Source of the DNA: Thiococcus pfennigii
GTDB lineage: Bacteria; Pseudomonadota; Gammaproteobacteria; Chromatiales; Chromatiaceae
Direction: 5' to 3'
Assembly: GCF_016583835.1 (NCBI RefSeq)
Contig: NZ_NRRW01000014.1
Location: 17,310-81,309 of the forward strand
Length of the DNA stretch: 64,000 nt
Shown here: piece by piece, positions 1 to 13,718 of the stretch
How positions within the stretch are numbered: position 1 is the first letter of the stretch
Layout of the letters: every line of letters starts with the position of its first letter
The notes under the pieces: generated by a model
The model's database searches: none
The model's input: the letters and a program-made list of their open reading frames with translations, nothing else
Told to the model about the DNA's origin: nothing
Program-made: the position numbers and the translations under genes

Positions 1-624
1 GACGTGCGGGCGTGCGGCGGCGTGGATCGCGTCGATGGCGACCTTGACGGTCCCGTCGGTCGCGTTCTTGAAGCCGATCGGGCAGGACAGCCCCGAGGCG
101 AGTTCGCGATGGCCCTGGCTCTCGGTCGTGCGCGCCCCGACCGCCCCCCAGCTGATGAGGTCCGCGACGTACTGCGGGCTGATCAGATCGAGGAATTCGG
201 TCCCCGCCGGGATCCCCGTCTCGGCCAGGTCGAGCAGCAGCTTGCGGGCGAGGCGCAGCCCCTTGTTGATCTCGAAGCTGCCGTCCAGGTTCGGATCGTT
301 GATCAGGCCCTTCCAGCCGACCGTCGTGCGCGGCTTCTCGAAGTAGACGCGCATGACGATCATGAGGTCGGCGGCGAGCGCCTCGCGCACCGGCCGCAGG
401 CGCTCGGCATACTCGATCGCCGCGAGCGGATCGTGCACCGAGCAGGGGCCGACGACGACGAGCAGCCGGTCGTCCTCGCCGTGGAGGATCCGCTGGATCT
501 CCTGACGGGCAGAGAAGACGGTCTCGGCCGCCGTCTCGCTGACGGGCAACTCCTGCTGGAGGACCTTGGGCGGCACGACTTGGGTGATGTCGCGGATACG
601 CAGGTCGTCTGTTTCGCGTCGCAT
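1..624 (-). CDS. 3-deoxy-7-phosphoheptulonate synthase (DAHP synthase), 5' part, runs off the window
   Basis: First enzyme of the shikimate pathway: condenses phosphoenolpyruvate with erythrose 4-phosphate. The 208 visible residues match the N-terminal two thirds of the AroF/AroG/AroH class. Visible landmarks are GPCSVHDP (about 59-66), RVYFEKPRTTVGWKG (about 92-106) and the run around ARTTESQ...FKNATDG (about 164-191). The start ATG at 624 opens with MRRETDDLRIRDI, as in E. coli AroG. The C-terminal part, including the last metal-ligand region, lies outside the window. It diverges from recQ across a 195-base gap. Feedback specificity (Phe, Tyr or Trp) cannot be judged from this fragment, so no letter is assigned to the gene symbol. 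Confidence 0.93.
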   Translation of the reverse strand, partial: MRRETDDLRIRDITQVVPPKVLQQELPVSETAAETVFSARQEIQRILHGEDDRLLVVVGPCSVHDPLAAIEYAERLRPVREALAADLMIVMRVYFEKPRTTVGWKGLINDPNLDGSFEINKGLRLARKLLLDLAETGIPAGTEFLDLISPQYVADLISWGAVGARTTESQGHRELASGLSCPIGFKNATDGTVKVAIDAIHAAARPHV

Positions 625-819
625 GCTCGGGGCCGGGAAGTGGAGATGAGGCCCCAAGGATAACCGAATCGGGTCCGCACCTGGCGGCCCGCGGCTCGCG
701 AGGCCGGTCGCCCTCCCGTAGAATGCCCGCCACCAGGGGCGCCCGCGCGTCGGCAGCGCAGGGATCCCATCCGGCCCGCACGCCGCCCCGAATCCGTCCC
801 TCGCTCCCTTGCGTCCTCG

Positions 820-2631
<1,812 letters not shown>

Positions 2632-2730
2632 CCGAAGGCGGCCTTGAATTTCCCGGCGCGCCCCTTCAGAAAGGGTTCAGAGATATTCGATCCGGCACCG
2701 CGATATTGCGAGTCCGGGTGCCCTGCCCTG

Positions 2731-2759
2731 TTGATCGCGCCCTCGGTATGTCGTAATGT
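2731..2759 (+). promoter_or_regulatory. possible promoter of the hemerythrin-like gene
   Basis: TTGATC (2731-2736), a 17-base spacer, then TAATGT (2754-2759). This lies in a locally AT-rich stretch upstream of the hemerythrin-like gene. The -10 match is only moderate. Confidence 0.3.
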
Positions 2760-2775
2760 CTCAATCGTTCGCCCT

Positions 2776-2818
2776 GGCGTAGGCATAAGTATTCGTTAAT
2801 AAAACGACATCCTACGCC
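2776..2818 (+). repeat. inverted repeat in the leader of the hemerythrin-like gene
   Basis: Perfect 8-base arms, GGCGTAGG (2776-2783) and CCTACGCC (2811-2818), enclose a 27-base AT-rich loop. It lies between the putative promoter and the start codon, so it could be an operator or a leader hairpin. No known regulator motif was recognised. Confidence 0.35.
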
Positions 2819-2895
2819 GGTCTCGCGGCTCGCCCCGAGCCGCCCCTCGCCCCAGGACAGCCGATATCGACGTGCCCCTTCTTCTGGAGAACGAC

Positions 2896-3345
2896 ATGGG
2901 CATCTTTGCCGACTTGCACGAACAGAATCACAAGATCACGGAGCTTTCGAACGTCTTCTTGTACCTGATCCAGGATCGCGCCATGTGCGATACCCGGATC
3001 GCCTGCGACATCTTCTTGGATTATTCGAAGACCGTGAAGGAGCACATCGAGCTGGTCGACCGCAAGCTCTGCGGCAAGCTCATCTCGCACCCGGACCAAG
3101 CCGTGAAGAACACGGCCGATCGTTTCCTGTCGGGTTCGTCCGAGATCAAACGCATCTTCGCCGCATATCTGAAGCAATGGTGCTCGGAGTCGCGGCGGGA
3201 GCTGACGATCCGGCGTCACTACGACAAATTCGTCGCGGACACCCAGCTCATGTTCGCACTGGTCCTCAACCGCATCGAGCGCGAGACCGAGCACCTCTAC
3301 CCGTTGATCCGCCGGCTGGAAGGGGACGACCAGAAGGCGGCCTGA
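2896..3345 (+). CDS. hemerythrin-like (HHE domain) protein
   Basis: 149-residue, all-helical protein with the His/Glu pattern of the hemerythrin HHE family. His pairs occur near the N-terminus (LHEQNH), in the second helix (KEHIELVDR), then HYDKFVAD, and the last helix has ERETEHLYPLI. Such proteins bind a di-iron or similar metal centre and serve in oxygen or NO sensing or storage; which applies here is not visible. The ATG at 2896 is preferred over one 24 bases upstream because TGGAGA (2885-2890) lies 5 bases before it. The gene is monocistronic, next to a convergent cytochrome b561. Confidence 0.75.
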   Translation: MGIFADLHEQNHKITELSNVFLYLIQDRAMCDTRIACDIFLDYSKTVKEHIELVDRKLCGKLISHPDQAVKNTADRFLSGSSEIKRIFAAYLKQWCSESRRELTIRRHYDKFVADTQLMFALVLNRIERETEHLYPLIRRLEGDDQKAA

Positions 3346-3537
3346 GTCGGCCGCCGGCTCATTCCCGACCTGCGCCGGGGGACCTGTCTCGCGAGCATCC
3401 GCCGACGATCGGGGCGCTGATCGGCGGCCATCGGCGCCTGCCCTCGCGCGAGACACCCGCCGTCGACGACGGCGAGGTCCCGCGAGACCGCTCGGCCGCA
3501 ACCCCCCAAGATCGGGTGCCCGGCCTCTTTCGCCCGC

Positions 3538-4101
3538 CTATTCGGCCGACGCCTCCGGCTTCGGGTTGCCGACCATCCGGCCCATCAGCGCCTGCCGGTC
3601 GAAGACGAGGTGCTTGAACATCCCCAGGATGTGCAGGGCCAGAGCACCCATCAGGACGTAGGCGATCACCATGTGGGCCTGTTCGAGGATCTCGTGCAGG
3701 TTCGGCATCTCACCGGTCGGGCTGGCGATGCTGAACAGCCCGAACGGCGCGATCGCGACACCCTTGGTCCAGACCGTCAGGGGCCCGGTGATCACCATCA
3801 GGACGAGCGCGAGCATCAGGATGCCGTGGACGATATCGGTGGTGACCTGGAACAGCCGCGCCTGCGGAAACGGCTGGGTGCGTCGGCTGACGGCACGCCA
3901 GAGCACGCGCAAGACGACGAAGACCGCGGTCAGCGCACCGATGGCCATGTGCATCTGGAACCAAAAGGTCTTCTGATCACCTTTTGGCAAATCGGCGAAG
4001 TACAGCCCGATGCCGAGCATGACGAGCACGAGCAGCGCGACGAACCAGTGGTTGAAGCGCGAGATCAGACCATAGCTGGTCGGTGTATCGGTCAGGGTCA
4101 T
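3538..4101 (-). CDS. cytochrome b561 family membrane protein
   Basis: 187-residue di-heme b-type cytochrome of the inner membrane. Four hydrophobic helices are visible: LLVLVMLGIGLYF, IGALTAVFVVLRVLW, IVHGILMLALVLMVITG and MVIAYVLMGALALHILGM. Candidate axial histidines are in FNHWF, QMHMA, VHG and LHILGMFKH. Members move electrons between quinol and soluble or periplasmic carriers. The ATG at 4101 is chosen over one 42 bases upstream because GGGAGGT lies about 9 bases before it and MTLTDTPTSYGLISRFNHW is the normal N-terminus. No partner gene is adjacent, so the donor and acceptor are unknown. Confidence 0.88.
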   Translation of the reverse strand: MTLTDTPTSYGLISRFNHWFVALLVLVMLGIGLYFADLPKGDQKTFWFQMHMAIGALTAVFVVLRVLWRAVSRRTQPFPQARLFQVTTDIVHGILMLALVLMVITGPLTVWTKGVAIAPFGLFSIASPTGEMPNLHEILEQAHMVIAYVLMGALALHILGMFKHLVFDRQALMGRMVGNPKPEASAE

Positions 4102-4168
4102 GGCTGGAAGACCTCCCTTCGGGTTGAGGAGATGGGGCAACACACGGAGAATCGGAGACCACTGCGAC

Positions 4169-4237
4169 GTTGGGTTACGGCGCGCATCCAGCGCTTTACC
4201 AAGACCTTGAGGCCCGAGATGGCGCGCCTAACCCAAC
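4169..4237. repeat. dispersed inverted repeat with GTTGGGTTA arms
   Basis: Left arm GTTGGGTTACGGCGCGC (4169-4185) and right arm GGCGCGCCTAACCCAAC (4221-4237). They pair over 9 bases, then a one-base bulge, then 7 bases. It sits in the 187-base gap between ampG and the cytochrome b561 gene. A near-identical pair with GTCGGG in place of GTTGGG occurs at 63826-63893, and a single arm at 63981-64000, so this is a dispersed intergenic element. Confidence 0.5.
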
Positions 4238-4288
4238 TTACGTGGCTCGTTACTTCGCGGGCCTTGCCTAGGATCTGGCGTCGCTATT

Positions 4289-5557
4289 CTAGCCGGAAAC
4301 TACATCGCCACGCGGGCTGCGCGGCGCCGCCCAGGCTTTGAAGTGGCGCAGGATCAGAAGCCCGGGGATCGCGATCAGGGTGCAGAAGACGAAAAACCCG
4401 ACCCAGCCGAACCCCTCGGCGAGATAGCCGGTCGGCGCCGAGGCCAACACCCGCGGCACCCCCATCAGGCTCGAGAGCAGCGCGTACTGGGTGGCCGTGA
4501 AACGCCGGTCGGTCAGGGCCGCCATGAAGCCGACGAAGGCCGCCGTGCCCATGCCACCGCTCAAGTTCTCGAAGGCGATCACACCGGCGAGCGCCCACGT
4601 GTCGGGGCCGATCACCGCGAGGAGCGCGAAGCCCGCGGTCGAGACCGCCTGCAAGAGACCGAAGTGCCAGAGCGAGCGGTAGAGGCCGATGCGCAGGATC
4701 AGGAGCCCGCCGAGCAGACCACCGCCGATCGTGGCCCAGAAGCCGAACAGCTTGACCACGGCCCCGATCTCGCTCTTGGAGAAGCCGATGTCGAGATAGA
4801 AGGGCGTCGTCATCGCGCTGGCCATCGAGTCGCCGAGCTTGTAGAGCAGGATGAAGGCGAGGATCCAGAGCGCCCCGTCGCGGCGGAAGAACTCGACGAA
4901 CGGCTCGACGACGGCGGCGCGCAGCGAGCGGGGCCGCCCCTCCAGCAGCGGCGGCTCGGGGGCCAGCAGGGTCGTGACGATGCCGATCGCCATCGTCAGA
5001 CCGAGCAGCAGGTAGACGGTCTGGAACGACACGAAATCGGCGAGGATCAGACCCCCGCCGCCGGCGAGCAGCATCCCGAGGCGATAGCCGTTCACATAGA
5101 GCGAGGCGCCGAGCCCCAGTTCGTCGTCGGCCAGGGCCTCGCGCCGGTAGGCGTCGACGACGATGTCCTGCGAGGCCGAGAAGAAGGTCACCGCCAGCGC
5201 ACAGCCGGCGACCAACCAGGGGTCGGCGGCCGGATTGGTCAGACCGAGGGTGACGATCGCGACCATCAGCAGGGTCTGGAAGACCAGCAGCCAACCGCGC
5301 CGGCGCCCGAGGAAGGGCGGCGTGAAGCGGTCGGTCAGCGGCGCCCAGAGGAACTTCAGCGTATAGGGTAGCTGCACCAGGGCGAAGAGGCCGATCGTGC
5401 CCAGATCGACGCCCTCCTCGGTCATCCAGGCCTGCAAGACCGAGAGGGTCAACAGCAGCGGCAGCCCGCAGGAGAATCCCATCACGGCGGCGACGGCCAT
5501 GCGTCCGCTGAAGACGGTCTTCCAAACGGACGGCGAGCGGGCCAGGGTCTCGGTCAT
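4289..5557 (-). CDS. ampG: AmpG-type muropeptide permease (MFS)
   Basis: 422-residue major facilitator protein with about 12 hydrophobic helices. The N-terminal half reads like the AmpG family: FSGLP-like CGLPLLL, then PYTLKFLWAPLTDR, LGRRRGWLLVFQ and SASQDIVVDAYRRE. AmpG imports anhydro-muropeptides from the periplasm for peptidoglycan recycling, which suits the nearby cell-wall genes. The start at 5557 gives MTETLARSPSVWKTVFSGRM. Longer versions add a low-complexity N-terminus not typical of the family. The gene looks monocistronic and diverges from rdgC. A related carotenoid or light-harvesting permease (PucC type) is less likely because the AmpG signature is clear. Confidence 0.85.
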   Translation of the reverse strand: MTETLARSPSVWKTVFSGRMAVAAVMGFSCGLPLLLTLSVLQAWMTEEGVDLGTIGLFALVQLPYTLKFLWAPLTDRFTPPFLGRRRGWLLVFQTLLMVAIVTLGLTNPAADPWLVAGCALAVTFFSASQDIVVDAYRREALADDELGLGASLYVNGYRLGMLLAGGGGLILADFVSFQTVYLLLGLTMAIGIVTTLLAPEPPLLEGRPRSLRAAVVEPFVEFFRRDGALWILAFILLYKLGDSMASAMTTPFYLDIGFSKSEIGAVVKLFGFWATIGGGLLGGLLILRIGLYRSLWHFGLLQAVSTAGFALLAVIGPDTWALAGVIAFENLSGGMGTAAFVGFMAALTDRRFTATQYALLSSLMGVPRVLASAPTGYLAEGFGWVGFFVFCTLIAIPGLLILRHFKAWAAPRSPRGDVVSG

Positions 5558-5772
5558 GACGGGTCCTTGCAGCAGTGGAGGTGGCGAGATCGTCGGGCCG
5601 GGCGACGCACGGCGGCGATGGACCGACAATCGTCCGTCGCGACGCCATGGTAAGGCCCTCGCCCGCTCCGGGGCGAGCGCCCCGAACGGAGGCGCGATCG
5701 CCGAGCGAGATGACCCGAGCGCGCGCCGGCCGTTTTCGCGATAATGGCGGGTTTTCCGCCAAGGGGATCGAG

Positions 5773-6738
5773 ATGCTCAAGAATGCCCGACTGTTTCGCC
5801 TTCAGGAGCCGTTCGCATTGGACGCTGCGGCCCTGGAGGAGCAGCTCGCCAGCCGCCGCTTCCGACCTTGCGGCCCGCTGGAGACGGTCACCCTCGGCTG
5901 GACCGCGCCCTGTCCTGCGCAGGACGGCGACGGGGCGCTGGTCCACACCCTCGGTGGGCGGGCGCTGCTGATCTGCGCCCGGCGCCAGGAGCGGCTCTTG
6001 CCCGCCAGCGTCGTCGCCGAGGTCCTCGACGAGCGAGTCGCCGAGATCGAGGCCGAGGAGGTCCGAAGCGTCGGGCGGGCCGAGCGCCGCCGCCTGCGCG
6101 AGGCGATCATGACCGAATTGCTGCCGCGCGCCTTCACCCGCTCACGGCGCGTCCTCGCCTATGTCGATCGCAGCGCCGGCTGGTTGGTCGTCGACGCGGC
6201 GAGCGACAAGGTCGCCGAGGAGTTGGTCAGCCTGCTGCGTGAGACGCTCGGCTCGCTACCGGCCACGCCGCCGCGCCCGGATGAGGTGCCGACGGCGCGC
6301 CTGACGGGCTGGGTGGCCGGCGGCGCCGGCCCGGACGGCTTCGAGCTCGGCGACGCCTGCGAGTTGCGCGACCCGCAGGACAGCCATTCGGTCGTGCGCT
6401 GCCGCGGCCAGGACCTCGCAGGCGAGGAGATCGCCGCCCACCTGCACGCCGGCAAGCAGGTCGTCCAGCTCGCCCTCGCGTGGGCCGAGCGGCTCGACTT
6501 CGTCCTCACCGACGACCTGGCACTGAAGCGCCTGCGCCTCGCCGATGGGCTGCTCGATGACGTCGCGGACGGCGATGACGAGGACCCGGTGGTGCGCTTC
6601 GAGGCCGAGCTGACGATCCTCGTCGCCGCGCTCGGCGAGGTCATCGAGCAGCTCGCGGCCCTCTTCGCACTCGGCCACGCCGCCGGGACCGCGGGCGAAC
6701 CCGCCCCGCCGGCCAATGAGCCCCGACCGCCGCACTGA
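5773..6738 (+). CDS. rdgC: recombination-associated protein RdgC
   Basis: 321-residue homologue of RdgC, a ring-shaped DNA-binding protein that restrains RecA filaments. Recognised from MLKNARLFRLQEPF at the N-terminus, the GRALLICARRQERLLPASVV segment, RSRRVLAYVDRSAGWLVVDAAS, and LDFVLTDDLALKRLRLAD near the C-terminus. The ATG at 5773 has AAGGGG about 7 bases upstream. The C-terminal 20-25 residues are Ala/Pro-rich and probably disordered. It is followed after 57 bases by the dciA-like gene in the same direction and may be co-transcribed with it. Confidence 0.9.
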   Translation: MLKNARLFRLQEPFALDAAALEEQLASRRFRPCGPLETVTLGWTAPCPAQDGDGALVHTLGGRALLICARRQERLLPASVVAEVLDERVAEIEAEEVRSVGRAERRRLREAIMTELLPRAFTRSRRVLAYVDRSAGWLVVDAASDKVAEELVSLLRETLGSLPATPPRPDEVPTARLTGWVAGGAGPDGFELGDACELRDPQDSHSVVRCRGQDLAGEEIAAHLHAGKQVVQLALAWAERLDFVLTDDLALKRLRLADGLLDDVADGDDEDPVVRFEAELTILVAALGEVIEQLAALFALGHAAGTAGEPAPPANEPRPPH

Positions 6739-6795
6739 CGCCTGCCCTGGCCAAGCGATCATCACCGCACCCCGTCCCGCCCGAGCCAACCCAGA

Positions 6796-7308
6796 ATGAC
6801 CAAACCGCTGCGCCACGTATCGGGCTTCCTGCGGCCGAGCGCCGCCCTGGTGGCCCAGCTCGAGGAGATCCGCCGCGATCAGGCGATGCTGCGCGAGGCA
6901 CGGCGCGCGCTACCGCCGTCGCTGCGCGAGCACTGCCGACGGGCCGTCTTCTCGGGGGATTCGGTGACGCTGGTCGCGGAATCGGCGGTCTGGGCGACCC
7001 GCCTGCGCTTCATGGGCCCGGAGATCCTCGCCCGGCTGGCCGAGGTGCACCCCGGCCTGCGGCGTTGCCGCGTGCGGATCGCCCCGGAAGCGAGCCCGAT
7101 GCGCGATGCGCGCCGGGCACTGCCCCGACCGCGGCCCTCGCCGGGCACCGCGCACCACCTGGCCGCGACCGCCGAGATGCTGACCGACCCTGGACTGGCC
7201 GCGGCCTTCCGCCGGCTGGCCGCGAGCGCGGCCCGGGCGACGGCCGCCGCGGCGGCGGCCGGGGCGAGCGAGGCCCGCCCCGGCGACGGATCGGCTGAGG
7301 ATCAGTAG
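6796..7308 (+). CDS. dciA: DciA-like DUF721 protein
   Basis: 170-residue protein with the DUF721 signature ([37 protein letters not shown]). DciA delivers or loads the replicative helicase DnaB in bacteria without DnaC. In gammaproteobacteria it commonly neighbours lpxC, as here. Residues 1-100 form the conserved domain; the C-terminal 60 residues are Ala/Arg-rich low complexity. The last 7 bases overlap the end of the convergent lpxC gene (7302-7308). Confidence 0.78.
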   Translation: MTKPLRHVSGFLRPSAALVAQLEEIRRDQAMLREARRALPPSLREHCRRAVFSGDSVTLVAESAVWATRLRFMGPEILARLAEVHPGLRRCRVRIAPEASPMRDARRALPRPRPSPGTAHHLAATAEMLTDPGLAAAFRRLAASAARATAAAAAAGASEARPGDGSAEDQ

Positions 7309-8213
7309 GCCGGAACCGGCCGCCGATAGGCGCTCGGCACGACGGCCTCGTCGTCGAAGGTGACCTCCTCCCAGGCCGCGCGGTCGGCAAGCAGCGTCCG
7401 CACCAGGCGATTGTTCAGCCCATGGCCGGTCTTGTGACCGCGGAAGGCACCGATCAGCGGCCGGCCGAGCTGATAGAGATCGCCGATGGCATCGAGGATC
7501 TTGTGCCGCACGAACTCGTCGTCGTAGCGCAGCCCTTCCTCGTTGAGGACCCGGTAGTCGTCGACGACGACGGCATTGTCCAGGGTGCCGCCCAGGGCCA
7601 GGTTCTGTTGGCGCAGCGCCTCGATGTCGCGCAGGAAGCCGAACGTGCGCGCCCGGCTGACCTCCTTGATGAAGGAGGTCGTCGTGAAATCGATGCAGGC
7701 ACGCTGCGCGCGCGAGACGAAGGCCGGGTGATCGAACGCGATCGACAGATCGACCCGGAAGCCCTCGTAGGGCTCGAAGACCGCGTACTTGTCGCCGTCT
7801 TCGACGACCACGGGCCGCTTGATGCGGATGAAGCGCTTGGGCCGGTCCTGTTCCTCGATCCCGGCGGACTGGATCAGGAATACGAACGGACCGGCGCTAC
7901 CGTCCATGATCGGCACCTCCGGTGCCCCGACATCGACATAGGCGTTGTCGATGCCGAGACCGGCGAACGCCGACAGCAGGTGTTCGACGGTCGCGACCCG
8001 CACCCCGTCGCGCACGAGCGTCGTCGACAGCCGGGTGTCGCCGACGTGTTCCGGGTGTGCCCCGATCAGGACCGGGGGATCGAGGTCCACGCGGCGAAAG
8101 ACGATCCCGGTGTCGGGCGCCGCCGGGCGCAGGGTCAGATACACCTTGTCACCGGTGTGCAGCCCCACCCCCGTCGCCCGGATCACGTTCTTCAGTGTTC
8201 TTTGCCTGATCAT
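7302..8213 (-). CDS. lpxC: UDP-3-O-acyl-N-acetylglucosamine deacetylase LpxC
   Basis: Zn-dependent deacetylase that commits UDP-GlcNAc to lipid A synthesis. The 303 residues contain the catalytic and Zn motifs: VEHLLSAF (Glu77, His78), the HKILDAIGD run (His237, Asp241), and the [12 protein letters not shown] and FLRDIEAL landmarks. The start ATG at 8213 gives [21 protein letters not shown], the standard N-terminus. It lies downstream of ftsZ on the same strand across 211 bases, with its own candidate promoter. This is the usual ftsZ-lpxC order of gammaproteobacteria. Confidence 0.97.
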   Translation of the reverse strand: MIRQRTLKNVIRATGVGLHTGDKVYLTLRPAAPDTGIVFRRVDLDPPVLIGAHPEHVGDTRLSTTLVRDGVRVATVEHLLSAFAGLGIDNAYVDVGAPEVPIMDGSAGPFVFLIQSAGIEEQDRPKRFIRIKRPVVVEDGDKYAVFEPYEGFRVDLSIAFDHPAFVSRAQRACIDFTTTSFIKEVSRARTFGFLRDIEALRQQNLALGGTLDNAVVVDDYRVLNEEGLRYDDEFVRHKILDAIGDLYQLGRPLIGAFRGHKTGHGLNNRLVRTLLADRAAWEEVTFDDEAVVPSAYRRPVPAY

Positions 8214-8349
8214 CGCGCGCCAACTCCCATCGCCGCCTGACTGTGCCGAACGTCCCAACCGGCATCTCGCGCCGTGCGCGAGCACCGATCGAGGACGCAT
8301 CACCCCACGACGGACGGCGCCTCGCGCCGGGCCTTAGGGTTTTCCCTAG

Positions 8350-8378
8350 CTTTTATCAGCAACCGAAGCGCAATGCAA
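8350..8378 (-). promoter_or_regulatory. candidate lpxC promoter
   Basis: Read on the minus strand: TTGCAT (8373-8378), a 17-base spacer, TAAAAG (8350-8355). It lies in the AT-richest part of the 211-base ftsZ-lpxC gap, about 140 bases before the lpxC start. The -35 match is weak. Confidence 0.35.
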
Positions 8379-8424
8379 GCAAATGGACTGAATTGTTTTG
8401 TAATCCCGCTCGAGGGGTTTCCCG

Positions 8425-9609
8425 TCAATCGGCCTGGCGCCGCAGGAAGGCGGGGATGTCGAGATAGTCGAGATCCGAATCGCCGCCGTTCCCCTCGGCC
8501 ACTCGGTGGCCCTCGCTGAATTGGCCGCGCCGATAGACGGCCGGGCGATCCATGTCGCGGTAGTCGGGACCGGCGGCCGAGGGCCGCCCTTCCTTCGCGA
8601 CCAGGCGCACCGGGCGCTCCTTCTGGCCCGCGGGACGCCGGGCCGCGCCACGCTCACGCCCGAGCCCGGTCGCGACGACGGTCACGCGCAGTTCCTCGTC
8701 GAGGGACGGGTCGATGACGGTGCCGACGACGACGTTGGCCTCGTCGTCGGCGAAGTCGCGCACCGTGTTGCCGACCTCGTCGAATTCACCGATGGAGAGG
8801 TTGGTCCCGGCGGTGATGTTGACGAGGATACCGCGCGCCCCGGAGAGGTCGATATCCTCGAGCAACGGGCTGCTGATCGCCGCCTCGGCGGCGAGCCGGG
8901 CACGGTTCTCGCCGGAGGCGGCACCGATGCCCATCATCGCCTGGCCCATCTCGGCCATGACCGTCTTGACGTCGGCGAAGTCGACGTTGATCAGGCCGGG
9001 CCGCGTGATCAGCTCGGCGATGCCCTGGGTGGCGTTGAGCAGGACGTCGTTGGCCGCACGGAAGGCGTTCAGCAGGCTGACCTCCTTGCCGAGTACGGCG
9101 AGGAGCTTCTCGTTGGGGATCGTGATCAGCGAGTCGACGTGCTCGGCGAGCTCCAGGATACCATTGTCGGCGACCTTGCGCCGCCGACCGCCCTCGAATG
9201 GAAAGGGCTTGGTCACGACGGCGACCGTCAGGATGCCGAGTTCCTTGGCCACCTCGGCGACCACGGGGGCCGCGCCCGTGCCGGTACCGCCGCCCATGCC
9301 GGCGGTGATGAAGACCATGTCGGCCCCTTCGAGCGCGTCATGGATGCGTTCGCGGTCCTCGACGGCGGCCTGCTTGCCGATGTCCGGGTCGGCACCGGCA
9401 CCGAGCCCCTTGGTGATGCCGGCGCCCAGTTGCAGGACCGTCTTGACGTTGCAGCCACGCAACGCCTGGGCGTCGGTATTGGCGCAGATGAACTCGACGC
9501 CGTCGATGGCCGCCTCCACCATGTGGTTGACGGCGTTGCCCCCGCCGCCACCGACACCGATGACCTTGATAACCGCATTCTGACTATGAGTATCCATCAG
9601 CTCGAACAT
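8425..9609 (-). CDS. ftsZ: cell division protein FtsZ
   Basis: Tubulin-like GTPase that polymerises into the cytokinetic Z-ring. 394 residues, with the tubulin signature GGGTGTG (106-112), an N-terminal GTP-binding core ([15 protein letters not shown]) and the conserved C-terminal tail [14 protein letters not shown] that binds FtsA and ZipA. A variable linker of about 50 residues precedes the tail. The ATG at 9609 has GAGGAG upstream; an open frame continues far upstream but is only the overlap with ftsA. It is the last gene of the dcw operon, 122 bases after ftsA. Confidence 0.98.
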   Translation of the reverse strand: MFELMDTHSQNAVIKVIGVGGGGGNAVNHMVEAAIDGVEFICANTDAQALRGCNVKTVLQLGAGITKGLGAGADPDIGKQAAVEDRERIHDALEGADMVFITAGMGGGTGTGAAPVVAEVAKELGILTVAVVTKPFPFEGGRRRKVADNGILELAEHVDSLITIPNEKLLAVLGKEVSLLNAFRAANDVLLNATQGIAELITRPGLINVDFADVKTVMAEMGQAMMGIGAASGENRARLAAEAAISSPLLEDIDLSGARGILVNITAGTNLSIGEFDEVGNTVRDFADDEANVVVGTVIDPSLDEELRVTVVATGLGRERGAARRPAGQKERPVRLVAKEGRPSAAGPDYRDMDRPAVYRRGQFSEGHRVAEGNGGDSDLDYLDIPAFLRRQAD

Positions 9610-9731
9610 GATCAGTCTCCTCTTGCGCTCGCGTTGACCTTGTTGCGTTGCCCCTTCACCCGACCCGCCGGATCCGCAGGATCCGACACACCAACGAACC
9701 ACCGTATCCCGCCGCCGTCGGGCGGCGACCG

Positions 9732-10967
9732 TCAGAAGTTGCCCTGGAACCAGCTGCGCATCCGCGTCCAGATGCGCTTGAAGCCGAGCGGCTGCCCCAT
9801 CTCGGCGTGCCGCACGAAGCGGTGCTGGCGTGCATACATCAACAGCCCCACCCCCGTCGCATAGCTCGGATCGCCGACCACCTCCTGCATGCCCAGGAAG
9901 TGCTGGGGCACGCCGAGGCGCACCGGGATGTGGAAGATCTCCTCGGCCAGCTCGACGAGCCCGTCCATCTTCGAGCTGCCGCCGGTCAGGACCACGCCGC
10001 CGGCGACCAGGTCCTCGAAACCGCTGCGCCGCAGCTCGCCCTGGAGCAGCGACAGGAGTTCTTCGTAGCGCGGTTCGACGACCTCGGCCAGCGTCTGGCG
10101 CGAGAGGCGCCGCGGCGGGCGCTCGCCGATGCTCGGCACCTCGATGTACTCGCTGCCCTCGGCGAGCCGCGACAGGGCGCAGGCGTGGCGCACCTTGATC
10201 GATTCGGCATACTGGGTCGGCGTGCGCATCGCCACCGCGATGTCGTTGGTCACCTGGTCGCCGGCGATCGGGATCACCGCGGTATGGCGGATCGCCCCGT
10301 TCGTGAAGACCGCCATGTCGGTCGTGCCCCCGCCGATATCGACCAGGCAGACCCCGAGCTCCTTCTCGTCCTGGGCGAGGACCGAGTAGCTCGAGCTCAG
10401 CTGCTGGAGGACCAGGTCGTCGACCTCCAGGCCGCAGCGGCGGATGCACTTGACGATGTTCTGCGCCGCGCTGACGGCGCCGGTGATGATGTGCACCCGG
10501 GCCTCGAGGCGCACGCCGCACATCCCGATCGGCTCGCGGATCCCCTCCTGGCCGTCGATGATGAACTCCTGCGGCAGGATATGAAGGATCTTCTGGTCCG
10601 CCGGGATCGCCACCGCGCGGGCGGCATCGATGCAGCGGTCCACGTCCGCCTGGGTGACCTCGCGCTCCTTGATCGCGGTGACGCCGTGCGAATTCAGGCT
10701 GCGGATGTGACTACCGGCGATGCCCGCGTGGACCGAGTGGATCTCGCAGCCGGCCATCAGCTCGGCCTCCTCGATCGCCCGCTGGATCGACTGCACCGTC
10801 GACTCGATGTCGACGACGACGCCGCGCTTCAGCCCGCGAGACGGGTGCGTACCGACGCCGATGATCTCGATCTGCTCGTCGGCCTTGAGCTCGCCGACGA
10901 GGGCCGCGACCTTCGAGGTCCCGATATCCAACCCAACCAACAGATTCTTGTCGTTTCTACGTGCCAT
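9732..10967 (-). CDS. ftsA: cell division protein FtsA
   Basis: Actin-like ATPase that tethers FtsZ to the membrane. 411 residues with the nucleotide-binding motifs [18 protein letters not shown] (N-terminus), [15 protein letters not shown], and [15 protein letters not shown]. The C-terminal amphipathic membrane-targeting sequence is visible as [17 protein letters not shown]. The ATG at 10967 gives [16 protein letters not shown]. It starts 5 bases after ftsQ ends, so the genes are probably translationally coupled. Confidence 0.98.
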   Translation of the reverse strand: MARRNDKNLLVGLDIGTSKVAALVGELKADEQIEIIGVGTHPSRGLKRGVVVDIESTVQSIQRAIEEAELMAGCEIHSVHAGIAGSHIRSLNSHGVTAIKEREVTQADVDRCIDAARAVAIPADQKILHILPQEFIIDGQEGIREPIGMCGVRLEARVHIITGAVSAAQNIVKCIRRCGLEVDDLVLQQLSSSYSVLAQDEKELGVCLVDIGGGTTDMAVFTNGAIRHTAVIPIAGDQVTNDIAVAMRTPTQYAESIKVRHACALSRLAEGSEYIEVPSIGERPPRRLSRQTLAEVVEPRYEELLSLLQGELRRSGFEDLVAGGVVLTGGSSKMDGLVELAEEIFHIPVRLGVPQHFLGMQEVVGDPSYATGVGLLMYARQHRFVRHAEMGQPLGFKRIWTRMRSWFQGNF

Positions 10968-10972
10968 CTGGC

Positions 10973-13570
<2,598 letters not shown>

Positions 13571-13718
13571 CGCTTCCTCGTACGCCCCAGAAAGACACGG
13601 TACGGGTCTGTGACCCGCACCCTCGAGACAGCGCGGCGCGGGGCCGGCGCGAGCGACCGAATCCCAGTGCACAGCGGCTCGCCGCAGCCCATCCGCAACG
13701 CTACCCGGCAGCGCTCGC

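Noticed and set aside
4..663. 219-codon plus-strand open frame at the window start
   Set aside because: It is the reverse-strand shadow of the DAHP synthase gene, whose minus-strand translation matches the AroG family motif for motif.
7302..7308. 7-base overlap of convergent dciA and lpxC
   Set aside because: Short convergent overlaps are ordinary in compact genomes; noted in the entries only.
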